DNA of 64,000 nt from Larsenimonas rhizosphaerae (GTDB lineage: Bacteria > Pseudomonadota > Gammaproteobacteria > Pseudomonadales > Halomonadaceae), in the NCBI RefSeq assembly GCF_023700005.1, contig NZ_JAMLJK010000001.1, positions 372,001 to 436,000 on the forward strand. Direction: 5' to 3'. This document shows, piece after piece, positions 17,822-25,770 of this stretch. The translations under genes and the position numbers were made by a program. Numbering within the stretch: the stretch's first letter is position 1; each line of letters opens with the position of its first letter. The notes under the pieces were generated by a model. That model worked only from the letters and a program-made list of their open reading frames with translations. It was not told the origin of the DNA and searched no databases.

Positions 17822-19036
17822 CTATTTACGGCCTCGATCGGCTGGGCTTGATGCCTTGACCTCCACCAGGTGAGGGCGACCGATCAGAACGCCCGCCACG
17901 CTTTGCCCGATCAGGAACACGATCATCATGACCAGCGATGCCTGCCACCGGCCGGTCAGGCTGTGCAGCATGCCGAACAGCAGCGGCCCGCAGGCCGCCA
18001 TGAGATAGCCCACACTTTGTGCCATGCCGGACAGCGCTGCGGTATGCTCGGCATGACGAACCCGCAGTACGATCAGCGTCAGGGAAATGGCAAAACAGCC
18101 CCCCTGACCGGTGCCCAGCAGTACCGCCCACAGCAGGGGCTGTGCCGTGGGGGCCAGCAGCAGGCCTGCCAGCGCTGTGCCGATCAGGGCGGTCAGTATC
18201 AGAATGAACAGGCTGTGGCGCGCTCTGCGCGCGGCCGTGCGGGCCACGATGTAGCTCACCGGCATGCTGACCAGATTGATGGTGGAGACCATCAGCGCGG
18301 CCCTGTCAGCACTGACGCCGGCATCGATCACGACCTTGGCAAGCCAGGTCTGCATCGTATAAAACCCCAGCGATTGCAGTCCCATGAAGCAGGTCAGTGT
18401 CCAGGCCACTCGACTTTTGAGCAGAGCGGTAATCGGGACCGGTGTTTCCGCGTTGTCACGCCCTTGTCTGGCGCTTCCAAACCATGCCCAGATGGCAAAG
18501 GCCGGCAGGGCGAGCAGGGCCCACAGCCGGATCGGGGCCGTCCAGGTGCCGAAGGCATGGGTCAGCATGACCGCGGTGCCGGAACCCAGCGTAGCGCCGA
18601 TGCCCAGCACGACGGTATAAATCCCCATGGTTGGTCCGATGCGTTCCGGTCTATCGCGCTTTACCAGCCCTGGCATGAATACGTTGCCGCAGGCAATGCC
18701 AAAGCCCGCCAGTATCGTTCCCGCCATCATGAGGCTGATGCTTGGCACGCTTCGAAACAGCCCCCCTACTGCCACGGCGATCATCGCCAGGGCCAGCGCG
18801 CGGTCGAGCCCCAGTCGACCGGCCACCATCGGTGCCAACGGAGAAAGCAGGCCGAAGCACAGAATCATCAGGGTCGTGAGCAGGCTGGCGGTGCTGGTAC
18901 CGATCGACAACGTCGACATGATGGGTTCCAGGATGGGGCCGATGACCACAATCGGCGCCCGCAGATTAAGGGCAATCAGTACGAAGGCAACCAGCCACAG
19001 TGAGGAGGGCATGGAACGTGATGTTGACGCAGACAT
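17822..19036 (-). CDS. CynX/NimT-family MFS transporter
   Basis: A 404-residue protein with about 12 hydrophobic segments. NLRAPIVVIGPIL in the first helix and GFGIACGNVFMPGLVKRDRPERIG near residue 115 are hallmarks of the CynX/NimT family of MFS transporters. Family members move cyanate, 2-nitroimidazole or related small compounds; the substrate here is unknown. Start chosen at MSASTSRSMPSSLW, since the 13 extra residues upstream are not membrane-compatible and are not preceded by a ribosome site. It diverges from egtB. Confidence 0.86.
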   Translation of the reverse strand: MSASTSRSMPSSLWLVAFVLIALNLRAPIVVIGPILEPIMSTLSIGTSTASLLTTLMILCFGLLSPLAPMVAGRLGLDRALALAMIAVAVGGLFRSVPSISLMMAGTILAGFGIACGNVFMPGLVKRDRPERIGPTMGIYTVVLGIGATLGSGTAVMLTHAFGTWTAPIRLWALLALPAFAIWAWFGSARQGRDNAETPVPITALLKSRVAWTLTCFMGLQSLGFYTMQTWLAKVVIDAGVSADRAALMVSTINLVSMPVSYIVARTAARRARHSLFILILTALIGTALAGLLLAPTAQPLLWAVLLGTGQGGCFAISLTLIVLRVRHAEHTAALSGMAQSVGYLMAACGPLLFGMLHSLTGRWQASLVMMIVFLIGQSVAGVLIGRPHLVEVKASSPADRGRK

Positions 19037-19245
19037 GACAGCTCGATGAACGAAGGGACCGGCGCATTCTAGCATGTGGTTCCTTGCCGCGAGGCGCCCG
19101 GAGCCGTCATGGGATTGTTCTTTGGTGGAAGGACACCGGGATGGTTACGAAACACTACATCCAAAATTCCGGGCCTGGCTACGCTGAAGGGATGGCGTCG
19201 TGCAGCGTCACGGTGCGCAAATGAAATGCTGGTCTGGAGGAAGTG

Positions 19246-20547
19246 ATGTCGCAATCAGGTTCACGGACGTCTGTTCCCGATGAAACGCCCTGCGTGGACA
19301 CATGGCTGACGCGCTATCGGCAGGTGCGCGAGGCGTCCGAGGCGATATGCCGACCGCTGGCGTGCGAAGATTATGTGATTCAGAGCATGCCGGATGTTAG
19401 TCCGCCCAAATGGCATCTGGCCCATGTCAGCTGGTTTTTTGAAGCCTTCCTGCTCAAGCCTTTCCTGCCCGGGTATACCCCGATCGACCCGGCCTTCGAT
19501 TACCTGTTCAATTCCTATTATGAAACGCACGGTGCGCCCTTTCCCCGCGCACTGAGGGGAACCATGTCACGTCCCACCGTGGCGGAGGTGCATGCCTTTC
19601 GTGCGCACGTCGACCAGGCGATGACCGCTCTGCTGAGTGAACCGCCGGAAGATGCTCGGGAAGAGATCATGCATCGGGTCGAACTGGGACTGCATCATGA
19701 ACAGCAGCATCAGGAGCTGCTCGTGATGGATATCAAGCACATTCTGGGTATGAATCCCCTGCATCCGGTCTACCGTAGCGACGCCGCCAGACCCTCGGCT
19801 GATGCGGCCGGGCCTCAGGGCTGGGTGGATTTTCCCGAAGGCGTACGCCAGATCGGGCGTGACCCGGAAACCGGCTTTACCTTCGACTGTGAAACACCAC
19901 GGCACCGGGTATATCAAGCGGCCTTTTCGCTGGCGCGCCGTCCGGTAACCAACGCCGAGTACATGGCCTTCATGGCCGATGGCGGTTATGAGCGCACTGA
20001 ACTCTGGCTATCCGATGGCTGGGCGGCTCGTCGCAGCCATGGCTGGACGGCACCGCTTTACTGGTCGCGTCACGACGGCGTATGGCACCACATGACGCTG
20101 GGTGGGCTGAAGCCCGTCGACCCGGACGCTCCGGTATGCCATGTCAGCTTCTTTGAAGCAGATGCCTTTGCCCGCTGGGCCGGTGCCCGACTGCCTGTCG
20201 AAGCCGAATGGGAAATCGCCGCGCAGGAGTATCCGGTCGCCGGGCATTTTCAGGGACAGGGGCAGTATCAACCGGTAGCCGCTGCCGCAAGTGATGAGGC
20301 CCTGGTACAGATGTACGGCGATATCTGGGAATGGACAGCCAGTGCCTTTCGTCCCTATCCGGGGTTTGCCCCTCTGCCGGGAACACTTGGTGAATACAAC
20401 GGCAAGTTCATGTCCGGCCAGATGGTTCTGCGCGGTGGCTGCTGCGCGACACCTGAGCATCATGTTCGTGACAGCTACCGCAACTTCTTTCCCCCCGATG
20501 CCCGCTGGGCCTTTTCAGGTCTCAGGCTGGCGCGGGATCTGACGTAA
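19246..20547 (+). CDS. egtB: Ergothioneine biosynthesis sulfoxide synthase EgtB
   Basis: A 433-residue protein with an N-terminal DinB-like helical domain carrying the iron-ligand histidines (KWHLAHVSWFFE near residue 50; HHEQQHQELLVMDIKH near residue 145) and a C-terminal formylglycine-generating-enzyme-like domain (about 185-433: VTNAEYMAFMADGGY, VSFFEADAFARWAGARLPVEAEWE, RGGCCAT, FSGLRLAR). EgtB joins hercynine to a thiol donor (gamma-Glu-Cys or cysteine) using oxygen. A GGAGG lies 5 nt before the ATG. It is followed 48 bp later by egtD, the enzyme supplying its substrate. Confidence 0.94.
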   Translation: MSQSGSRTSVPDETPCVDTWLTRYRQVREASEAICRPLACEDYVIQSMPDVSPPKWHLAHVSWFFEAFLLKPFLPGYTPIDPAFDYLFNSYYETHGAPFPRALRGTMSRPTVAEVHAFRAHVDQAMTALLSEPPEDAREEIMHRVELGLHHEQQHQELLVMDIKHILGMNPLHPVYRSDAARPSADAAGPQGWVDFPEGVRQIGRDPETGFTFDCETPRHRVYQAAFSLARRPVTNAEYMAFMADGGYERTELWLSDGWAARRSHGWTAPLYWSRHDGVWHHMTLGGLKPVDPDAPVCHVSFFEADAFARWAGARLPVEAEWEIAAQEYPVAGHFQGQGQYQPVAAAASDEALVQMYGDIWEWTASAFRPYPGFAPLPGTLGEYNGKFMSGQMVLRGGCCATPEHHVRDSYRNFFPPDARWAFSGLRLARDLT

Positions 20548-20552
20548 TTGCC

Positions 20553-20571
20553 GGCCCGCCTCCGGCGGGCC
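20553..20571 (+). other. Hairpin between egtB and egtD
   Basis: A perfect 8-bp stem GGCCCGCC/GGCGGGCC with a 3-nt loop lies in the short gap after the egtB stop. No T-run follows, so it is unlikely to terminate fully; it may shield the egtB mRNA 3' end or adjust the egtB/egtD ratio. Confidence 0.6.
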
Positions 20572-20595
20572 TTGACCTCTTGCAGGAGTTGTACC

Positions 20596-21573
20596 ATGGA
20601 AACCGCAGTGTGCTTTCACGATCAGCAGGACACGATTGATCCATGCAATACCTTTCTGGAAGACGCCATTGCCGGGCTGACCGACTCGCCCAAGTGGGCC
20701 TCCCCCAAGTACTTTTATGATCATCACGGCTCGGAGCTGTTTGACCGGATATGTCGCCAGCCCGAGTACTATCTGACACGTGCGGAAGAAGAGATTCTGA
20801 CGGATCACGCCGAGGACATTGCCCGCATCATCGGGCCGGGCGCGACACTGGTCGAACTGGGCAGCGGGGCGAGCCGCAAGGTGCGCACGCTGCTGGAGGC
20901 GACCCGCCCGGACCATTACCTCGGGGTGGATATCTCCCGTGCCTTTCTGCTGGAAAGCACCCGCCGGCTGGCAGCTGACTACCCCTGGCTTGATGTGCAT
21001 GCCTCCTGCGCGGATTACAGCACACCGCTGCGATTGCCCGAGGCGCTGAAGGGGGCCGGCCATCCGGTGGCCTTTTTCCCCGGTTCCAGTATCGGTAACT
21101 TCGAGCCCGCCGAGGCGTTGCAGTTTTTGATCAATCTACGCTCCATGCTCACTGAGGGTGGCGGGCTGTTGATCGGAATCGACCGAATGAAGTCCCCGGA
21201 TATTCTGGAGGCGGCCTACAACGATGCCGCCGGTGTGACTGCCGCGTTCAATCGAAACCTGCTGACGCGCTATGCCAATGAGCTGGGCAGCGATATCGAC
21301 CCGGAGCGCTTTACGCATCACGCCTTTCTGAACCAGGCGCATTCGCGCATCGAAATGCATCTGGTCAGCCAGCTTAATCAGGTGGTGATGATTGGTGGGC
21401 GCCGGATTCCCTTCCGTGAAGGCGAGAGCATCCATACGGAAAATTCGTGGAAGTATTCCGATGAAGGCTTTCTGAGCATGGCCGAGCAGGCCGGGTTTGA
21501 ATCAAGGGCGTTGTGGCACGATCAAAATCGGTTGTTCAGCGTGCATTATCTGGTTCGCTCGGAAGCTATCTGA
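20596..21573 (+). CDS. egtD: L-histidine N-alpha-methyltransferase EgtD
   Basis: A 325-residue SAM-dependent methyltransferase. Conserved elements include SPKYFYDHHGSELFDRICRQPEYYLTR split across the N-terminal region, the SAM-binding LVELGSGASRKVRTLL near residue 82, and FFPGSSIGNFEPAEA. It trimethylates histidine to hercynine, the first step of ergothioneine synthesis. An AGGAG lies 7 nt before the ATG. No egtA, egtC or egtE homologue is next to it; other proteins would have to supply amidohydrolase and C-S lyase steps. Confidence 0.95.
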   Translation: METAVCFHDQQDTIDPCNTFLEDAIAGLTDSPKWASPKYFYDHHGSELFDRICRQPEYYLTRAEEEILTDHAEDIARIIGPGATLVELGSGASRKVRTLLEATRPDHYLGVDISRAFLLESTRRLAADYPWLDVHASCADYSTPLRLPEALKGAGHPVAFFPGSSIGNFEPAEALQFLINLRSMLTEGGGLLIGIDRMKSPDILEAAYNDAAGVTAAFNRNLLTRYANELGSDIDPERFTHHAFLNQAHSRIEMHLVSQLNQVVMIGGRRIPFREGESIHTENSWKYSDEGFLSMAEQAGFESRALWHDQNRLFSVHYLVRSEAI

Positions 21574-21590
21574 CCGGTAAGTGTCGCTGT

Positions 21591-21630
21591 CCTGCCCCCT
21601 GCGCCGGGAGGTTCCGGTGCAGGGGACAGG
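21591..21630. terminator. Long hairpin between convergent egtD and MRJP-like gene
   Basis: Arms 21591-21607 and 21614-21630 pair over 17 positions with one mismatch and one G-T wobble around a 6-nt loop. It sits between two convergent stop codons. No T-run is visible on either strand, so a termination role is only inferred from position. Confidence 0.5.
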
Positions 21631-21639
21631 AACGGGGCA

Positions 21640-22833
21640 TCAGCGGTTTTCAGGCGCGACCGGCTCGGCGTCCATATCAAGGCGGTAGAGCATGTAAGGC
21701 GGCTGGCGCAGGTCCCTGCCCTGATTGAAGGCGGCCTGACGGTGAAGCTGGTTGGCGGTTACGTATACCCCATCCGGGCCAATGGACAGCGTGTCAGGCC
21801 ATAGCAGGCGAGGATCATGGGCGATGGTGCTCCAGTCGCCGGTGCGAGTGTCCAGCCGGTGGATGGCATTATGCTCGTAATCCGTGGCGTATAGATGCCC
21901 GCTGTTATCCATGATCATCCCGTCCGAGGCACCCTTTTCCCCAAGATCAGTCACAGTGCGCGCCGCCTCTTCCTCGGTGATATGGCGATCCAGCAGGGTA
22001 GCTGTCGGGACGCTGTAAAGGTGTCGACCGGTCAGTGCCGAGTAATAGAGGGTGCTGCCGTCCGGCGACAGGGCGATGCCATCGGCAGGCACTCGGCGTA
22101 CGACCTGCTGCCCGTCCTTGCCTGTGGCGGTCATGCGCCGGCCTTCGACGATGGGCACCATGGCCGGGTCCGCCTGGGTCGATGGGTGACCGTCCAGAAC
22201 GCGCCAGGCGTCTCCGCTGGCCAGATCCATCACGATGATGGCGCCAGGGCCGGTAAACGAGGAGTCGGTCATGTACGCCACGCCGGCCTTGCCCTTGCTG
22301 AAATCAAAACGCATATCGTTCAGGTAGGTCGTCGCGGTGGCTGCCTCGGGCGGTACCGGCAGCGTTCGCACGACCGTATTGTCCGCCAGTCGCACGGCCA
22401 CCAGTTTCGGCCCACCCTTGACCTGACCGCTGGCGGCATAGCCCTTGTCGGGCAATGTGCCGGTATCCAGCAGCCAGACATTGCCATCTCCCGGTGCCAC
22501 GACGCTTTGAACACTGATCAGTGCATCGTTCGGATGCTGGATGTCCGGGCGATTGATGGCCTTGCTCGGCCAGGGGATTTCCCGGCCATCCTTCAGTTCA
22601 GCCACTGTAAAGGCGTTGCCGTCGCCCCAGCGGGGGTAGCTTGCAAAGCGGCGACCATCACGAGTTACGGTGATCCCCGTGGGCATTTGGTCATGAAAGG
22701 CGAAAACCGGAATCAACTGCCCTGCGGGTCGATCTGTCGCCACGTCAGAGGTGGCCGGTTCAGCTGCCCATGCCGCCAGGGGCAGGGTCAGCAGGGCAGA
22801 GGCCAGACAAAGGGATGCAGAGGTAAGGCGCAT
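21640..22833 (-). CDS. Exported Yellow/major-royal-jelly-protein-like protein
   Basis: A 397-residue protein with a signal peptide (MRLTSASLCLASALLTLPLA, cleavage near AWAA-EP) and a six-bladed propeller of the MRJP/Yellow family. Recognisable segments are TGITVTRDGRRFASYPRW, NDALISVQSVVAPGDGNVWLLD, YLNDMRFD, ADGIALSPDGSTLYYSALTG and GASDGMIMDNSGHLYATD. Bacterial members are annotated as L-dopachrome tautomerase-related or gluconolactonase-like; activity is not established. It is probably periplasmic and stands alone. Confidence 0.85.
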   Translation of the reverse strand: MRLTSASLCLASALLTLPLAAWAAEPATSDVATDRPAGQLIPVFAFHDQMPTGITVTRDGRRFASYPRWGDGNAFTVAELKDGREIPWPSKAINRPDIQHPNDALISVQSVVAPGDGNVWLLDTGTLPDKGYAASGQVKGGPKLVAVRLADNTVVRTLPVPPEAATATTYLNDMRFDFSKGKAGVAYMTDSSFTGPGAIIVMDLASGDAWRVLDGHPSTQADPAMVPIVEGRRMTATGKDGQQVVRRVPADGIALSPDGSTLYYSALTGRHLYSVPTATLLDRHITEEEAARTVTDLGEKGASDGMIMDNSGHLYATDYEHNAIHRLDTRTGDWSTIAHDPRLLWPDTLSIGPDGVYVTANQLHRQAAFNQGRDLRQPPYMLYRLDMDAEPVAPENR

Positions 22834-23019
22834 GGAACGGGGGTGTCCTGTATCGAAGGTATCGTGGCAGTGTAGACCGCCTCATCCTGCTTCGTCAGGC
22901 CGCTGGCCTGACCGGCGCTGGTGAGCCAGGGTGAATCATGCCGGTCAACAGGCAGGGGCGAGATGATGATGCGTCCCGGTTGGCCCCTTGTTTCATCCGT
23001 TCTGGCCAGGGAGCATGTC

Positions 23020-25218
23020 ATGGCATCCACCTTCATGAACTTGTCCGCCGAGCACCGCGAGCATATCGACCGCGAGGTCGAACAGTGGCTGTCTCGCATG
23101 ACGCTCGAGGAAAAAGTGGGGCAGATGACCCAGTTTTCCAGTGATAGAGATACCACCGGCCCTTCGCTCAAGGAGGATGTCGAAGAGGAGATCAAGGCCG
23201 GCCGGGTCGGGTCGGTATTCAATGCCTTCGATGCCGACTTCACTCGCAGGCTTCAACAGCAGGCCGTCGAACATACACGCCTTGGTATTCCGTTGTTGTT
23301 TGGTTATGACGTCATTCACGGGTTTCGCACCATCTTCCCGATCCCACTGGCGCAGGCGGCCAGTTTTGACATGGATGCGATCGAAGCCGCCAGCCGCATT
23401 GCCGCCGCGGAAGCCAGTGCTGCCGGGCTGCACTGGGCCTTTACACCGATGGTCGACATCACTCGGGATCCGCGCTGGGGCCGGGTGATGGAAGGTGCCG
23501 GCGAGGATACCCTGCTTGGCTGTCGCGTGGCGCGGGCGCAGGTCCGCGGGCTGCAGGGGAGCGCACCCGACGAGGTGGATACCGTCGCGGCCTGCGTAAA
23601 GCACTTTGCCGGGTATGGCGCTGCGGAGGCCGGCCGGGATTACAACACCGTGGACATGTCCGAATGGCGGCTGCGTTCGGTGTACCTTCCACCGTTTCAG
23701 GCCGCCATCGATGAAGGCTGTGCATCGCTCATGACCGCCTTCAACAGCCTCAACGGCGTACCGGCCTCCTGTAACGGCTGGCTGCTCGAGCAGGTTCTGC
23801 GTCAGGAGTGGGGGTTCGAAGGGCTGGTCGTGACCGATTACACCGCCATCATGGAGCTGGTGCATCATGGTGTTGCCGCCGATACGCGTCAGGCAGGGCA
23901 AAAGGCCGTGCTGGCCGGGGTAGACATGGCGATGCAGGATGGCATCTTTCTGGAGCATCTTGCGGGGCTGGTTGAGGCAGGCACCGTTTCTCTTGAGCGG
24001 ATAGACATGGCCGTGCGCAGGATCCTGCGCGTCAAGGCGGCTCTCGGCCTGCTGGATGATCCCTACCGTTACAGCGACCCTGCTCGGGAGCAGGCCCTGC
24101 TATTGGCCCCGGCCCACCGTCTGGCTGCCCGAGAGCTGGCTGAAAAGGCCTGCGTTCTTCTCAGGAACGAGCCTTGCGTGCTGCCCTTTTCCAACGATAT
24201 ACGCCGGATGGCCGTGATCGGCCCGCTGGCGCAGGATGCCGCGGCCATGCTCGGGCCGTGGCATGGCAATGGCCATGCAGAGGACGCGGTCTCGTTGCAT
24301 GATGGTCTGGCACTGCGGTTGGGGGAGGCGGTGACTCTGGACTACTGTTGCGGCGTGCCGCTTGAGAGCGATGTCTCCTCCGCCGATGACATCGAAGCAG
24401 CCGCGGCACTGGCTCGTACCAGCGATGTGGTTGTTTTGGCTCTGGGGGAAGACAACAGCATGAGCGGCGAGGCGGCCAGTCGTGCTCGTATTGGCCTGCC
24501 GGGCCGCCAGATGGCGCTGGCCCGTGCGGTGATCGCCACCGGCACGCCCTGTGCCGTTGTCACATTCAGTGGCCGTCCGCTGGTGCTGAGCGATCTGGAT
24601 GAGTTGCCCTGTGCGATTCTTCATGCCTGGTGGCCGGGCATCGAGGCAGGCCATGCGCTGGCGAGACTCCTGATGGGGGATGCAGGCCCCAGTGGACGCC
24701 TGCCCATGACCTTTCCGCGTGATGAAGGTCAGATTCCGATCCATTACAACGCCTTTTCCACTGGCCGCCCCCTGGATCCGGAGGAAAAATACACCTCGAA
24801 ATACCTGGATATGCCCAATACACCGCTTTATCCCTTTGGGCATGGTCTGACCTACGGACAGATTGTCTATCAGCATCGAGCCCTGTCGTCCCGCTGCATC
24901 CGGGCTTCCGAGTCATTGGTGGTGAGTGTGACGGTCGCCAATACCGGTGCCCATGAGGCCACGGAAGTGGTGCAGCTTTATCTGCGAGGTCCCGCCGGTG
25001 ACGTGGTCCGGCCGGTACGTGAACTGATTGATTTCAAGCGTATAACGCTTGTGCCTGGCGGCGCAGAAACAGTCTGCTTCGTGATCGAGGCGGCTTCGTT
25101 GCGGTATGAGGATGCGATGGGTAACCAGCGGCTTGATGACGGTGAATACCATCTCTACGTCGGCGGGCGGTCGGATACCTCTGATGCGATAACATTTCAT
25201 TTCAATAAACAGGACTGA
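23020..25218 (+). CDS. bglX: Glycoside hydrolase family 3 beta-glucosidase (BglX-like), no signal peptide
   Basis: A 732-residue GH3 enzyme. The N-terminal catalytic barrel (about 20-330) shows MTLEEKVGQMTQF, FGYDVIHGFRTIFPIPL, VKHFAGYGAAEAGRDYN and the nucleophile Asp region GLVVTDYTAIMEL. The alpha/beta sandwich (about 380-580) has VVLALGEDNSMSGEA, and a fibronectin III-like C-terminal domain completes the BglX architecture. E. coli BglX is periplasmic, but no signal peptide can be seen here with either start, so this enzyme is probably cytosolic. The start is decided by an AGGGAG 9 nt before MASTFMNLSAEH. It likely removes terminal beta-glucose or xylose. Confidence 0.9.
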   Translation: MASTFMNLSAEHREHIDREVEQWLSRMTLEEKVGQMTQFSSDRDTTGPSLKEDVEEEIKAGRVGSVFNAFDADFTRRLQQQAVEHTRLGIPLLFGYDVIHGFRTIFPIPLAQAASFDMDAIEAASRIAAAEASAAGLHWAFTPMVDITRDPRWGRVMEGAGEDTLLGCRVARAQVRGLQGSAPDEVDTVAACVKHFAGYGAAEAGRDYNTVDMSEWRLRSVYLPPFQAAIDEGCASLMTAFNSLNGVPASCNGWLLEQVLRQEWGFEGLVVTDYTAIMELVHHGVAADTRQAGQKAVLAGVDMAMQDGIFLEHLAGLVEAGTVSLERIDMAVRRILRVKAALGLLDDPYRYSDPAREQALLLAPAHRLAARELAEKACVLLRNEPCVLPFSNDIRRMAVIGPLAQDAAAMLGPWHGNGHAEDAVSLHDGLALRLGEAVTLDYCCGVPLESDVSSADDIEAAAALARTSDVVVLALGEDNSMSGEAASRARIGLPGRQMALARAVIATGTPCAVVTFSGRPLVLSDLDELPCAILHAWWPGIEAGHALARLLMGDAGPSGRLPMTFPRDEGQIPIHYNAFSTGRPLDPEEKYTSKYLDMPNTPLYPFGHGLTYGQIVYQHRALSSRCIRASESLVVSVTVANTGAHEATEVVQLYLRGPAGDVVRPVRELIDFKRITLVPGGAETVCFVIEAASLRYEDAMGNQRLDDGEYHLYVGGRSDTSDAITFHFNKQD

Positions 25219-25232
25219 TCTGGTCCTGTTTT
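25210..25232 (+). terminator. Weak terminator at the end of bglX, first copy of a duplicated hairpin
   Basis: A 6-bp stem CAGGAC/GTCCTG with a 7-nt loop and four T residues overlaps the bglX stop codon. The same hairpin recurs at 25531-25553 with a compensating base change, so pairing appears conserved. Confidence 0.65.
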
Positions 25233-25242
25233 ACTTGCGTCA

Positions 25243-25263
25243 GTTAATGAGAATGGTTATCTT
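25243..25263 (+). promoter_or_regulatory. Fur box over the promoter of the first small RNA
   Basis: The 19-mer at 25243-25261 matches the Fur consensus GATAATGATAATCATTATC at 15 of 19 positions. It overlaps the -10 element TATCTT (25258-25263), which lies 17 bp after TTGCGT (25235-25240). This is the usual geometry for iron-dependent repression. Confidence 0.75.
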
Positions 25264-25268
25264 TTGAT

Positions 25269-25383
25269 GGCGGTGGCGGCAACGTCACTGCCGAGGCACA
25301 TGACGCATCAGGGCGTTTTGTGGCTCATCTCCTCATCAAGCTAGTCACGGTCTTTATCAGCCACCTTCGGGTGGCTTTTTTTT
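25269..25383 (+). ncRNA. Fur-regulated small RNA, copy 1 (PrrF/RyhB-like)
   Basis: A predicted transcript of about 115 nt from the promoter above to a Rho-independent terminator. It opens with a 10-bp hairpin capped by a GCAA tetraloop (25269-25292). The middle, 25302-25365, is identical to copy 2 over 64 nt and contains a pyrimidine-rich CUCAUCUCCUCAUC complementary to Shine-Dalgarno sequences plus AUG context. The 3' end is a stem with eight U residues, suited to Hfq. Size, tandem arrangement and Fur control parallel PrrF1/PrrF2 of Pseudomonas, but no primary-sequence homology is claimed. Expected role: repressing iron-protein mRNAs when iron is scarce. Confidence 0.75.
25359..25383 (+). 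terminator. Terminator of small RNA copy 1
   Basis: Stem AGCCACC/GGTGGCT with a TTCG loop and a run of eight T residues. In copy 2 the stem gains a C-G pair with a TTT loop, so pairing is maintained. Confidence 0.9.
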
Positions 25384-25530
25384 GGCCATCAGCGGTCCGT
25401 GTCCGCTACGCCTTCTCGGCATTGAGCAGGTTATCCAGAGGTAGCCGGTGTAGGTTCAATACAGGAGAGAGGGCCGAGAAGCGGAAAGTGATGCGGAATA
25501 TGGGCGGGCATTACACTTTGTTGCAATAAA

Positions 25531-25553
25531 GAGGACTAATCTGGTCCTCTTTT
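25531..25553 (+). terminator. Second copy of the duplicated upstream hairpin
   Basis: Stem GAGGAC/GTCCTC with a 7-nt loop and TTTT. Relative to the copy at 25210 the outer C-G pair has become G-C, a compensatory double change. It lies just upstream of the second Fur-box promoter, where no coding sequence ends, so it could stop read-through from copy 1. Confidence 0.6.
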
Positions 25554-25563
25554 GCTTGCGTCA

Positions 25564-25584
25564 TTCAATGAGAATGGTTATCTT
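25564..25584 (+). promoter_or_regulatory. Fur box over the promoter of the second small RNA
   Basis: The 19-mer at 25564-25582 matches the Fur consensus at 13 of 19 positions. TTGCGT (25556-25561) and TATCTT (25579-25584) are again 17 bp apart, reproducing the promoter of copy 1. Confidence 0.7.
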
Positions 25585-25589
25585 TTGAT

Positions 25590-25705
25590 GGCGATGACGG
25601 CAACGTCACCGCTGAGACACACGACGCATCAGGGCGTTTTGTGGCTCATCTCCTCATCAAGCTAGTCACGGTCTTTATCAGCCACCCTTTGGGTGGCTTT
25701 TTTTT
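25590..25705 (+). ncRNA. Fur-regulated small RNA, copy 2 (PrrF/RyhB-like)
   Basis: About 116 nt, offset 321 bp from copy 1. The 5' hairpin keeps its GCAA tetraloop; two G-U pairs of copy 1 are G-C and A-U here, while one pair becomes an A-C mismatch, so the fold is supported by covariation. The 64-nt core with the anti-Shine-Dalgarno stretch is identical to copy 1. The terminator is at 25680-25705. The 147 bp between the two transcripts contains no gene; a 9-bp inverted repeat (CTTCTCGGC/GCCGAGAAG) is its only visible structure. Confidence 0.75.
25680..25705 (+). terminator. Terminator of small RNA copy 2
   Basis: An 8-bp stem AGCCACCC/GGGTGGCT with a TTT loop and a run of eight T residues. 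Confidence 0.9.
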
Positions 25706-25770
25706 GGCGGGTCTTTTTTCGGCACTTCCGCCTGGACCAGGCAGCCAGAGCTGCTTTCAACGATGACGCC

